DNA of 28,567 nt. Source: Haplosporangium gracile (lineage: Eukaryota > Mortierellomycota > Mortierellomycetes > Mortierellales > Mortierellaceae). Shown here in pieces: positions 1 to 13,727 of this stretch (positions within the stretch are counted from its first letter, which is position 1; every line of letters begins with the position of its first letter). Both the position numbers and the translations under genes were made by a program. The notes beneath the pieces were generated by a model. That model ran no database searches. It had not been told where the DNA came from and was given only the letters and a program-made list of their open reading frames with translations. The stretch lies in contig JAAAUF010000146.1 in the NCBI GenBank assembly GCA_015499985.1, forward strand, positions 29,513 to 58,079, in the 5' to 3' direction.

Positions 1-740
1 GGGGGGGGTGGGGAACAGAAGGAGGGACGCAGAGGAGAAGAGGAAGCAATTGGCGAATGGAAACAGAACGATTAGGCATACAAAAAAGAAAAGGGGGCAA
101 AGGAAGGGAGGGGAACAGCGAATTCAGGTCTGTGGTCGCCATTTCTGCAATGAGGTGAGCATGGAAGAGGGATGTTTGTTGTTCATCCTTTTTCTTCTTT
201 TTTTCCTTCTTTTTTCATTGCGCTTTTGCATTCACTTCCCCTACTACCCATCACCCTTTTCCCATCCGCTCGAGTCGCCAGGAACGACAGCAACAGAGAG
301 AGCGCCTCTCAAACAGTGTCAAAATACAAAAAAAATAAGGATACGTTTTTGTTATGAGCCTTGACTCCCTCGTACATACCCTGTGTGCTCACACACACTC
401 TAACGGACCCTGCCCAATCAGACAGACGCATGCTACACACAGCCCTTTGATTCAGGAACAGAGAGAGAGAGAGAGAGAGAAAACGATTTAACAAAGACAA
501 TTAGCCTTCCCCTCTTTATTTCTCTATTCTGCGTCTCTCTCTCTCTCTCTCTTGCCGTTTGTCTTTTGTCTCTTGTCACTCACGGCCGTTTTTTTTCTTC
601 TCTTACTTGTTACTCGCACAACGTTCTCTCTCAGACCTTTTTCATTCAAATGCATCGCACATAGCGTTACACAACCCTAGAATCTACAAACAACAGGAAA
701 CAGATCACTTCTCTCATCTTACACTAAATCTCGTCCACAG
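1..740. other. Intergenic DNA at left edge, simple-repeat rich
   Basis: No gene can be supported here. The stretch begins with a G run, is purine-rich to about 170, then alternates pyrimidine-rich and mixed sequence. It holds a (GA)10 tract at 461-480 and a (CT)-type tract at 534-552. The longest open frame (8-364) is a Lys/Arg-rich run followed by Phe/Leu, which is what purine-rich and then pyrimidine-rich DNA translates to, and it has no recognisable domain. The region may be the promoter or 5' UTR of the gene to its right; a possible splice acceptor (ccacag) ends at 740, directly before the coding-like stretch. Confidence 0.5.
461..552. repeat. Complementary (GA)n and (CT)n microsatellite pair
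   Basis: Positions 461-480 are a pure GA repeat of 20 bases and 534-552 a TC/CT repeat of 19 bases. They are 53 bases apart, so the two tracts are inverted and could pair into a hairpin. Purine/pyrimidine tracts of this kind are common in fungal promoters, but nothing here proves a regulatory role. Confidence 0.8.
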
Positions 741-1811
741 ATATCGCCACCAACAACAACAACGACAACAACGACAGCAGCCACGACACATCCCTGTTCC
801 TCTGGGGTCGTAGAGGATCTGCAAGTCAAGCAGCAGGAGGCGATGGGCCTCATCATCACCAACATAACTATGGCAGCGCATATATCAACAATAACTACAA
901 TGAGGACGACATTCTTGAAGCCATGAAAGAGAGCTATTACAATCATAGCCACCAGCGTCAACTGAGTAACAACGTCTCGTCATTCCACCCCACCAACGCG
1001 CCTCGGTATAATGTCAGTAATAGCAGTAGCAGTAACAACGGGCAAGCAGGAGATGGATCACAGCAAGGCCAGAGCAGGAGTAATCGGAGTATCCAGCGGT
1101 ACTCCCACTTGCAGAATAGTAACAACAACGATTGCAATCACTATGGTCACCACCAGCAGGATTCGGTGCAGTCGATGCAGCAGTTCTATCACCTGCACGA
1201 GTACCGGAAGACCGAGGATCATAGCTCGATTCGGTACTCCACGGGGTAGTACCATCTGAATCTGACTGCTGACACGTCAAATGGACTTCAAGACCACAAG
1301 CAGGGGATCTATGGATACATGCAGAGCCCTCGTATTCTGGCCGAGATCGCAAGGTGGTTGTGAGCCGAACGTCGATGGATGATCAGATGGATGAGAGCAA
1401 GGGCCATTACAGTCCGCTTCCTCCTTCCTCTCGTCCACATCCTTCTACTGCTGCAGGAACAGCCTTGCCTTCTTATACAGCAACAACAACGACTCTAGCG
1501 TCAGAAACAGGAGCGGTGGTTTCCTCCACGCAACAGGGCACTGTCTGCTATAAACAATAGTGAAGGCGGGGATATTAATAGTCCGACGACGACGATCGTT
1601 AATAAGACGCTTAACGAAATTGACCCACCAAGCCCGCCACCACACCTACTTTGGATCTCTCGCCTCCTCAACCACATTTTCCATTTCCTCTTCTTCTTCT
1701 TCCTCTTCTTCCTCGGTTGTATCAACAACGACCTCGCTTGTTCAATTTTCACCATCCCCATCTCCTTTTTCTCCACGGACACCGCAGATATCATATACGT
1801 CTCGCTCGAGA
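741..1811 (+). pseudogene. Coding-like N-terminal region broken across frames
   Basis: Four segments read like Ser/Asn/Gln/Thr-rich fungal protein but not in one frame. Frame A is open from a possible acceptor at 739-740 to a TAG at 1247-1249 and gives Asn/His/Gln-rich protein; the same frame carries on coding-like ([18 protein letters not shown]) to about 1325. A second frame is open from 1273 to 1557 (SRTSMDDQMDESKGHYSPLP). A third continues from about 1547 ([18 protein letters not shown]) to about 1650. The frame that leads into the membrane protein takes over at about 1690 with a Ser run. The sequence may be a decayed or repeat-scrambled N-terminus of the 1812-4823 gene, a separate broken gene, unrecognised introns, or assembly indels. 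I found no intron set that joins all segments cleanly. Confidence 0.4.
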
Positions 1812-4823
<3,012 letters not shown>

Positions 4824-5264
4824 TTGCTGGTATTGATTTTGAAGATGTTTTGTACATATATATTTGTTCATAGTCACTTTTTTCTTCCACGTCTTTGAGG
4901 TGTGTGTGTGTATGTGTGTGTATGTGTGTGTGAATCTGTTGCACGTGGCGTTTGAATTTTATTGTTGGGCACTAACTAAATTCTAAATCCTGTGTGCCTG
5001 AACTGTTCGGGCGACTTGAGCGTTACACTCACACTCGATTGGATAAGTCTGGGGTATGACACTGCTTAAGTGTGATGTGTTTCCTTCCTTGTACTTCTAT
5101 CCTCCAACCGCGCCTCCACAGAAAAGCATCGTCATGACTTTCATTTCCACTTTTCCTCCTCTTTGTTCAATCACAACACCGGTACCCTCCACCCTTATTA
5201 TGTACATTCGACACCTTGACTAATTCCACAACTATAACCATTCACACACACATCTTATGCAGAG
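4824..5264. other. Intergenic region with (TG)n microsatellite
   Basis: This is the 3' flank of the membrane-protein gene and the 5' flank of the next gene in tandem. A (TG)n tract interrupted twice by TATG lies at about 4900-4932. The last 100 bases are pyrimidine- and CA-rich, typical of a fungal promoter or 5' UTR. No ORF of note and no RNA gene were seen. Confidence 0.6.
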
Positions 5265-5304
5265 ATGCAACAGCAGCAAAAGTCATTCATCCCTCCCTTC
5301 GTGA
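5257..5304 (+). promoter_or_regulatory. Possible overlapping upstream ORF
   Basis: An ATG at 5257, eight bases before the ERMARD-like start and in another frame, opens 15 codons and stops at 5302-5304 inside the gene. If it is in the mRNA it could lower translation of the main frame. If the tgcag ending at 5262 is a splice acceptor, the ATG is removed with the intron. Confidence 0.3.
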
Positions 5305-8212
5305 GGGACCTGGTCTACTTTGACAAGACCCAACACCAACCTTCCCCTTCTTCAGACGATCCCGATGCTCAACCTTCATCGATTTCGCCCGTAGAGTACA
5401 TCTCAAACGACGGACTGATAATCTTGGACGCCATGCAGACGTGTCTACCCGTTGCGGTTGTCCAATCACATATTCCGACAGCCTCGCAGCCTGAGGACTT
5501 TAACCCATTCCGGCGATGCTGTGTTGCTGTTTTGGATAAACTTACTCGACTCACCTTAAAGCAGAACCAGACTCAAGGAGATGGTGATGGCATTTCGGAA
5601 GTGACGAAGGCGTTGTTGGACCTGTATAACATGGATAGGTTGGAGCCATGGCTTGGGGAGACTGGTAGACGCGCGACAGAGGTTTGGTTTGAGGCTTTTG
5701 TGAGAGGGGAGTATGATCAGGCTTGGCTTGTTGGGTCTACCGTCCTCGAGCAATTGATCGTCAATGTAAGTACTCTTGTTTGTCTTTGTGCGAGTTCGTT
5801 ATAGAAATTAAGCAAAAGAATAATTAGCGTTGACATATAAGGGAGGGTTTAGGTCATTTTTACTTTACAGGGTCCGGATAAGTTCATCCCGTTCCTGGTG
5901 CGGGATCTGGTCGCTGCGCCCTATCTCACCAAATATGTTGATCGCACCCTGGTAATGCCATTACTTTACCACTGACATACAACTAAACAACAAAAAAAAA
6001 AAAAAAAAAGCTCCCGAACTTCCCATCACTCACCTAGAACACACGACTTCTTTTTTGACAACGATGTTATAGATCCGGGTGATGAAAACCCTGATGGGAT
6101 CGCCTCTGACACTCAACATCCGAAACCTACTCTGGCATGGATTTATTACTCCAGAGGATCAAATACCCTTGGATGCCTATGGGGCTATGTTGATTGTGAC
6201 GACCATGTCGATTGCCATGGGGGTCCGACAGAAACTGACAACGGGGTTGCAGATCCGGCATGGTGGAGTGCCTAGAGCGAATTTCTATTTTCAGCAGGGG
6301 GGTCGTGGAAATTTATGGGAAGAACAGGGGGAGGTGCTGGTGTGTGAGGAGCTGGGGGAGTTTGATGCGATATATGGGCGAGTAGCGTATGGGGATGGGC
6401 GGTTGCCGTTGCTAATGTCTAGTTCGAGTTCGGAAAAAGAAGAGGGAAGATGTGCAGGACAGGATCAGAATCAGGATCGGGTGCGGTTGGTGTTGGAGGC
6501 GATTGTGTGCAAGAGCTCGTTTGTGACGATCGGAACTGTTGAACAATGGATCTCTGCCCTACGGCATTTAAAGTCATCGCAGAGTATTTCCAGCACGGAA
6601 TCAACGCTAAACATAACAACGACAACGACAGTGACAAGCACATTGACGACGACACGCCAGAGATCGTCGTTTATGTTTGTGGTGGCGAGTTTGCCACTTC
6701 TGGAACACGGGCTGCGATTGATGTATGTACATGCGAATGGATGCAAGCAGGATCGAACAAGTGCGCTGGTTGCCGGGGAGTATTACTTGACATTAGATGT
6801 GATTCTGGACGAATTTGTTCCTGCAGAGTATTATGAATCTGACGCGGAGGCGTTGAAAGAGTATCGACCGGATGCGATCCCAAATCGATTGTATTCTGAA
6901 CTTGGGTCTCAAGCTATGGTAAATATTTTCTGGCGTGCATGCTCAAGAATGTATATTGTATCGATAAATCGCTTTAGTATTTAAGTGAACTCTTTAAAAC
7001 GTGTTAACAGCCTCTATTTCCATCCGACGAATATAGAACCTGCTGCAGGATTTGTTCTTGGCGGCGATGGGACCGCGACTTCGGGACCGGACGAGTCACG
7101 GAGAAAATAACGCCTACTTCAGAACCGATATCAGGAAGGAACCGTGGTTCGACTATTACCTAGGGATAGTTGTTTCTCTTTTGACTCTGGACATGACCAC
7201 TGTTCCTGGAGAGTATGGATCTATGGCGGAGGAGACGCGGAAGTGGGTGCGGATGTATACTGAACGGCGGTTTGATGAATGGTCGGCGATCAAAAAGGAG
7301 ACTGTCCGTGCACTATGTATGCTTTTGGAGTACCATGCTGTTGTTTTGCAGGATGCGTCAGGCAAGGAAGGTGACGTGGAGGATGATGTTATTGATGAGG
7401 GTGCCAGTAGTGGGGTTGGCACAGCAAAGGGCGTAGAGGAGTCAGGGTGGATCACTCTGCGCCTGAAGCCCAAGATGTCAGTCGTGTTCTCGGGCGAGGA
7501 GAGCTTTGACACGGATGATGTGAACCTTTTGACAGCTCAGGACCGGATCCGAAGATGTCTCTCTGCCTGGCCGACTCGAACGATCAACACCCAAAATACC
7601 AGCCCCAACTCCAATCCCAACAACAATAACAGTAACGAGGATGGCGGGATACGAGGAATGGCGAGTAATCTACCCGCATGGATGCTGATCGTGCAGAGTA
7701 TCCAAGTATCGACCGAGAAGGTGACGACCAAGATGAGGACCTTTTTGAAGTTACAAAGGCAGCGACAATTATCGTCACGGTCTAGGAGGCAGCTGGAGAC
7801 TATGAGGCCGTTGGTTCCTGGGTGGTTGGGGATGTTGGCGGGATGCTTGGCGTTGGTTGAACATTTTGTCATACTTCCTGAGGAGGATGTTGATATGAAA
7901 GTGGGTGTGTGGTCTGACAGGAAGAAGGAGGGGAGCCAAGGGAATAACACACCTGACAAAGTCGATATCAGCGACAACAGAAATAACAGCATGAAGAACG
8001 GTAAGAAGGGGGAGGAGGAGAAGGCGGCGGGGGTGATTGTGGACAAGTCGTCGGCGGTGGAGATCCGGTTGAGGCTTGCGATTGTGAACTTTTTGAACAA
8101 GTTTGTCTCGAATTTTGAGCGAGTCAAGTTGCCGACAATTGAGGCTGCATGGCTGGATTTTGTCGAGGCTGTTGAGCCTATTCTCTCTAAGAAACAAACA
8201 GTGGTTATTTGA
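5265..8212 (+). CDS. ERMARD: DUF4209/ERMARD-like protein with two HEPN-type motifs
   Basis: Exons I infer: 5265-5765, 5871-5951, 6073-6918, 7037-8212, giving 867 aa; all introns are phase 0 with GTAAGT, GTAATG and GTAAAT donors. The protein carries RNLLWHG at residues 211-217, the signature of DUF4209, the domain of animal ERMARD (ER membrane-associated RNA degradation protein). A second motif, RDRTSHGE, lies at 492-499. Both fit R-[N/D]-x3-H, the catalytic pattern of HEPN ribonucleases, so I infer an RNase-related role at the [11 protein letters not shown] at 401-409 also matches my recollection of ERMARD. Between and after the motifs are low-complexity Asn/Ser/Thr stretches and an acidic stretch near the middle. 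A hydrophobic patch ([19 protein letters not shown]) near the C-terminus may be a membrane segment. The ATG at 5265 sits two bases after a possible acceptor (tgcag), so a 5' UTR intron is possible. Confidence 0.85.
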
Positions 8213-9198
8213 GAATACAGTATTCTTCATGTTTTGCATATGTTGTTGTGTTACATGGGGGCGGATTGAATGCGAGGTTGTGAGTAAGGGTCGTTTACTG
8301 TGTGTTATATGGTGTGCGGCAAGATAGATTTCCTGTGCTATTGCCGTGTGAAGAAGATCATGTCTAAATCAGTTAGTCTCTCAGTACTTCTTCTCCTCCC
8401 CCCTTACACCTAAGGCGGAGATCCAATGGGTGTCGTTCTCGTCTGCGAGTTGTTTGTTCCCGCTGGGAATACTGCCCCTTTCTCCTTCCTTGCCTTGACC
8501 GCCTCTGTTCCTTTCCTTTTCTTCTTTTCTTCCTTTCTTCTTTTGTCTCTTTCTTCCCTCCTCCCTTTCTTTCTCTTACCCCCCTCCTCCTTCCTCGATC
8601 ATCATCTCCTTCACCAAACTTATTTACTACAGATTGTTTGCTCTTTCATCGACTCCGCCACCTCCAAAAGCTACATTCATATCCTCCCCTTTTGCAACAT
8701 CGCTTCTTCTCCCTCTCTTTGGATCTGCTCCATCCTCCCCATAGTGGCATCGCTTCCCTTCTTTCCCTCACGCACCGAGGACTTGACAGCAAACTAGACC
8801 CAGGCGAGAACAACAACATCTGATGCAGGAAGCTTCTTACTCTGACAGCCATGGTAAAGTCGCGAATCATAACCCCAAACCTTACGACTCGCGTCTCTCG
8901 CTAGAGTCAATTGCAGATCTGAACAATAAGCAACCTACTCGCTAGGCCTGTCTACACGCGCGTTGGCATAGTTCAAGGGTCTACCTCACGCGTTCCGTCT
9001 ATTGTTATTCTCCGATGCTCACACACACCCACACACACAAGCACACGCATGCTTTCTACTGCTTATAAAATCCACTATCACCTACATACAACGCGCGGAC
9101 TCGAAGCCGACGTACTTACCATTTGTCTCCTATTATTCTCCTCCCCCTGTGTATTATTATCAGATCTGGCACCAACAAACGGAGGAGTCACCGAGGAA
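8213..9198. other. Intergenic region, pyrimidine-rich promoter of HDA1 gene
   Basis: There is no convincing gene. From about 8460 to 8780 the plus strand is very CT-rich and yields Phe/Leu/Ser-only translations in every frame. CA repeats lie at about 9019-9046. A TATA-like element follows at 9064-9070, 129 bases before the deacetylase ATG. In-frame codons run back to an ATG at 9049, but that extension (hydrophobic then mixed) does not resemble an Hda1 N-terminus and probably is 5' UTR, perhaps with an intron ending at the tcag at 9158-9161. Confidence 0.5.
9064..9070 (+). promoter_or_regulatory. TATA-like element upstream of HDA1 gene
   Basis: The sequence TATAAAA occurs once in the deacetylase 5' flank, 129 bases before the ATG at 9199. 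The position is plausible for a core promoter, but no start site can be read from sequence alone. Confidence 0.4.
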
Positions 9199-12100
9199 AT
9201 GATGGATACTACTGGAAACGACGTAGAAGAGTCGTCGGGAGTTATCACCTCCATTGAAATGCCCATGGATATTTCACCAGAAGAATCCGCCACCAACACC
9301 AAGGACGCCGTCGTTGTTGCCGACGAACCATCAGCAGCAGTGTTCAAGTCTACCGACGTCGAACCCGTTGCTACCGAGCCCACCGATAATGGGCCTACTG
9401 ATGCAAAGACCACCAACGCCGAGCCCAAACAAGCTGAACCCACTGATGTCGAATTTGCTGATGCCGAACCCGCAGATGCCGAACCCGCAGATGCCGAACC
9501 CGCAGATGCCGAACCCGCAGATACCGAACCTGCAGCCACAGAACACATGATGACAGACACAGCCACTACAAAACCCACCACCACCATCACGGACACTGCT
9601 GTGGATATTGTCGACCCACCAACTACCATTACTACTGCTGCTGCTACGAGTACCAGCGCAACGGGGTTGTCGCCATCGCCACAGACAGTCGAGAATGGAT
9701 TGTCACCAGGAGACACTGTTGCAGGACTGCCAACGCCCAGTGAGGCTGGAGATGAGGGACCTACGACCCCCATGTCTGGACAGTCTGTTGTTGTCACCAC
9801 TGCAACACCCCGACCCCAGCCAGACACTATTGACGGCAGGAGTACCAAGACTGGATACGTTTACGATGTCAGAATGAGGTACGGGAAACAAGAATGGAAA
9901 GACAAAAAGGGCTTTCTTTGTGGTTACAGGAACCTGTCGCGGTCCCGTGGACAATATGCGTCGACAATCACAAAATTTTAATTATTCTCATTGCTTTTTT
10001 TTTTATTAGATTTCATCAAAACATCCACGGAGATAATGATCACCCCGAGGACCCAAGACGTATCTGGAAGATATATGAGGCTCTGAAGAATGCAGGATGC
10101 TTGACCCGGATGATTAAGCTCCCTTCACGTGAGGCGACACAGGCAGAACTGGCGCTTATTCATACAGCAGAGCATATCCAAGTCATCACCGACACTGCCA
10201 GTATGTGTCATACTTGTCGTTTTCTCCTCCCATTGTATTCTACGCAATTTTCAGTGTTGTTATGATGAATCGTGGGCCGTATTCATTGAATTTCTGATCT
10301 GTTTTTTTTATGAAAACATGAAATTCCCATAGAGATGGACAAGGAGCAGCTCTTGGATGTCGCCAACAGTTACAATAGTATCTATCTCAGTGCAGAGTCA
10401 GCTATCTGTGCCCGACTCTCTTGCGGAAACCTGTTGGAACTTTGCTCAGCAGTCGCCACCGGAAAGGTCTTGAACGGAGTGGCAATTATCAGACCCCCAG
10501 GACATCATGCTGAACCAGATGAAGCGGGAGGATTCTGTCTTTACAACAATGTCGCCATTGCTGCACGATTTTTGCAGAAGGAACATGGGCTGAAAAAGAT
10601 TTTTATTTTGGACTGGTGAGTATCATTCTTCTATTTCGCATGTAAGCTGCTGCGGTCTGCATTTATATGATATTTGAAGCCTTACCGCTGCGTTCTTTAT
10701 CTACCATCAGGGATGTGCATCATGGCAACGGGACTCAGAAAGCATTCCTTGACGAGCCCGACGTGGTATATTGCTCTATCCATCGTTACGACGACGGCAC
10801 ATTCTACCCTGGTGACCCTGTTGCCGCTGCACTGGATATGGTTGGAGTTGGAAAGGGTCGCGGAAAGTAAGTGTCGCCAGAATTGGCCTATATTATTTGT
10901 ATTTTAAACAACTATCGTCCACTTATCTCCTGTGCTGACATTTGTTCCCTGAAATATCATATAGGAATATCAATATCCCCTGGCCATGCAGCGGGATGGG
11001 CGACGCTGAGTATATCTATGCTTTCCATAAGGTAGTCATGCCGATTGTCTACGAGTTTGCGCCGGATTTCGTTCTCGTTAGTGCAGGATTTGACGCCGCC
11101 GCAGGTATGGGCCTTCAAATCACAGGCTCCTATCTATGCGTTAATTTGGTCCGCAAAGGATTTGGTCCTAAAACTTACTTTTTTCTTGACTTTGTCAATA
11201 TCTGCAGGCGACCACATTGGAGAGAATCTAGTTTCACCGGCTGCTTATGGACACATGACGCACATGTTAAAATCGTTGGCAGGAGGCAAGATTGTGTTAG
11301 CGCTTGAGGGAGGATACAACCTGGAATCGATTGCTGTCTCAGGGCTCGCCTGTACCGAAGCCTTGCTCAGTGACCCTATTCCTGCTCTTGGAAGCATCAT
11401 CCCCAACCCCGCTTGCATCCAGACGATCCACGAGGTTCTGGAAGTACAATCGCGCTACTGGAAGAGTATCACCCCCACGTTTATTGACCCCACTGAAGGT
11501 ACAATATTTTGGTACTTGTATGTGCCTGTTTACTTTTGGTTACCAACAGTATGGCTATTAACGCCGCCCATAATTTTTTGTCGTTCCATTTAGAAAAACA
11601 TGAAGGCTGGAATGTGGTTGAGCTGTCAAAGGTCCTGGGAGTGTATAGGTCAGACTTTTTATATAAGGAACACCGCATGCTCAAATTGCCCATCTCTAAT
11701 TCATCATACGGCGCAGATTTTCTCGACAATGTCCATTGCACGTAAGTTATATTTCGTTCTTTGCTAAAGAATCTGATTTCATTTAAAAATGTCGATGGCG
11801 CTAACATTTTTTTGCCATTTCCACATCACATAGCCAACAACTGTATTCTACTAAGCCTTTGTACATCTTTATTCATAATGTGTAAGTGTTATCAAACTTG
11901 TCGCTAGTAGTAAGTATGTTGCTCAACGCGATCTATTGAGATCTTGGGCTGATAGTTTTGTTTTTGTTTATTTTTGCTTAGCGGCGAGTTCCGTGCACGG
12001 ACGATGGGCGCTAACAACATTCTTCGGCCGGACAAGTCCAAGATGCTGGACACTGTCGCACATTACGTGGAAAGGATTGTGCAGTCAGGAAACGAGCTGA

Positions 12101-13696
12101 TCGACATTATGGTACCATACCAGCCAGCAACCGAGGACGATAAGGCGCCACTCAAAGACAAACTGACGGAGCTTTTGTGCGATATCTGGGACAACTTTGT
12201 CTACATGACAGGAGATACACGCCGAATTGTTCTGTTGGCGACTGGGTTTGGATGCTACAGCATGGTATCGTTCATGAATGAGAGACAGAAGGATGTTGCG
12301 CGTTATGTCTCCTGCGCGGTTGTGCTGCCTGGAGGAGATGAGGCTGTGCCGATGGTGACAAAGAGGTTGGCTAATTGGTACATGGAACACTCGTTTATTG
12401 TTGTTGCGGACGATCATCCCATCTGGGAGCGGGTCAACCAGAAGATGAGTAATAGAACCGGCAACATTGTTCGATCTGGTAGGAGCTCTTGTTCTTCCTT
12501 GTATTGTACCTGTCGCGTGATCCGTTGTTCTCCCAAAGAAAAGTGAATTACTGACTAACGTACACTTTTGTGAATTCATTTATTGCTTAGGTCGACCATC
12601 GGAGAGATTGTCAGAGTCTCTTCCACGGCTGTACAACACAGTCTTCCTCGAGATCGACCGGCGGATCAAGGCCCTTCCTCCACTAAACCCACCAAGTTAC
12701 ATGCAGAATCTTCAGGAAACCTCAAGCAGCAACAACAGCAATGGCGTCAGTGACGGCAGCAGCGCCACAGAGGCAATGATCATTGACAGTGACCTAGCAG
12801 CGCCAGAAGCGACAACGTCTACAGAACAACAACAACAACAACAACGCTACTCCTCCTCCTTCTCGTCGGGCCCTGCCGACGTAGACCTCGTCGTCGTCCA
12901 GCAGCTGAGTGGATCTAATCAGGCGCCTCATTTTCCCTCCACCGGATCCTTGCCTAGCTCGTCGTCCATGGCGTCAACGCCCTTAACTGACTCTTTTACG
13001 GGATCTATGACCTCGTCGTCGGTATCGTCCCTGCCAGATGCATCATCATCATCAACAGGAAACATGTCCTCCCGAGGATCCAATAATAATCCACTGGTGG
13101 ACCGATCGTCCATTTCAGGTCAGCAACAACAGAGGTCTCAGCCTTACCCGACCTCGGCGGCGACTTCTTCGACGACCACCAGTCAGTTGTTCAATGGTCG
13201 TTCCCCTTCTGTCGGAAGTCTTGGGAGCTCTTCGGGAGGGATCGCAGGATCTTCGCCAACTCATGGAGATCCTCATCACCATCAGCAGCAGCAGCAGCAG
13301 CAGCAGTTTCAGCAGGGGTTCCGCTCAACGCCCAATTTAACCACCCCCCACTTCACCCATTCACATCCACCTTCCCCGCATCATCAACATCTTCAACAGC
13401 AACAGCAGTTGCTCCCTCAACAGCGGACACCCGATTTGAGCCCTGGCCCTCAGGAACATCAACATCCTCATACCCTCGCACGGGGTAGTCCATTGTCGAT
13501 GTCAGGGTCTTCGGGGTACCATGATGCCAACAGCCCGCGTCAACAGCACCTCCAACATCAACAACAGCAGCAACAGCAGCACCAATTACATCAACACCAA
13601 CAGCACCAATTACATCAACACCAACAGCACCATCAGTTCCAGAACGCTGATGGAGCCTTTGTGAGGCAGAGATCCCTATCTTCCGACAACCCTTAG
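9199..13696 (+). CDS. HDA1: Class II histone deacetylase, Hda1/Clr3 type
   Basis: Ten exons: 9199-9878, 10010-10200, 10333-10615, 10711-10866, 10965-11104, 11208-11498, 11594-11741, 11834-11881, 11982-12478, 12591-13696; 1179 aa. It removes acetyl groups from histone lysines in the nucleus, usually giving gene silencing. Residues 1-215 are acidic, Thr/Pro-rich and contain a five-copy DAEPA repeat. The deacetylase domain spans about 217-560: [12 protein letters not shown] near 233, [15 protein letters not shown] from 344 (catalytic H348, H349), DWDVHHGNG (zinc ligands D386 and H388), [10 protein letters not shown] (zinc ligand D480), and EGGYN with the class II tyrosine Y520. An Arb2-type domain follows, about 575-840 ([21 protein letters not shown]), as in yeast Hda1 and fission yeast Clr3. 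The last 330 residues are Ser-, Gln- and His-rich. Every catalytic residue is present and no frame lesion was seen. The start at 9199 was chosen because the frame upstream is not Hda1-like; 9202 is equally possible. Confidence 0.95.
9460..9534 (+). repeat. Five 15-bp tandem units encoding DAEPA
   Basis: The unit gatgccgaacccgca is repeated at 9460, 9475, 9490 and 9505 without change, and once more at 9520 with two substitutions (giving DTEPA). Identical codons in four copies point to recent tandem expansion. It encodes an acidic, flexible part of the deacetylase N-terminus; related EPTD/EPAD pentads flank it. Confidence 0.95.
13274..13627 (+). repeat. CAG/CAA runs and 24-bp tandem repeat in HDA1 tail
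   Basis: CAG-rich runs encode poly-Gln at about 13282-13306 and 13559-13579, with shorter runs between. At 13580-13603 and 13604-13627 a 24-bp unit, encoding HQLHQHQQ, is present twice without change. The result is a Gln/His-rich, low-complexity C-terminus. Confidence 0.9.
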
Positions 13697-13721
13697 AGAA
13701 CTAGCCTGCATCATCAACCAA

Positions 13722-13727
13722 AATAAA
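13722..13727 (+). terminator. Poly(A) signal AATAAA after HDA1 gene
   Basis: A canonical AATAAA lies 26 bases past the deacetylase stop codon, inside the 189-bp gap between this stop and the convergent stop of the splicing helicase. A T-rich stretch follows at about 13741-13761. Confidence 0.6.

Noticed and set aside
1246..1292. A 47-bp intron to explain the TAG at 1247
   Set aside because: The donor (GTAGTA) and acceptor (TTCAAG) are poor, the length is at the lower limit, and the segment removed is itself coding-like in frame with the upstream part.
7537..8239. Minus-strand open frames of 154-196 codons opposite the ERMARD-like exon 4
   Set aside because: Composition is Ser/Leu/Pro/His-rich with no motif; the plus strand is the clear coding strand, with a conserved motif and correct splice phases.
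8426..8797. 123-codon plus-strand frame
   Set aside because: Phe/Leu/Ser-only translation of a pyrimidine-rich tract; all three frames look alike and no domain is present.
9460..9534. Regular short repeats as a possible CRISPR array
   Set aside because: Units are contiguous with no spacers and encode an in-frame DAEPA protein repeat in a eukaryotic gene.
9078..9848. 256-codon minus-strand open frame, Val/Gly/Ala-rich
   Set aside because: It is the antisense shadow of the repetitive Thr/Pro/Glu-rich deacetylase exon 1; it has no domain, and the plus-strand frame leads directly into conserved Hda1 sequence.
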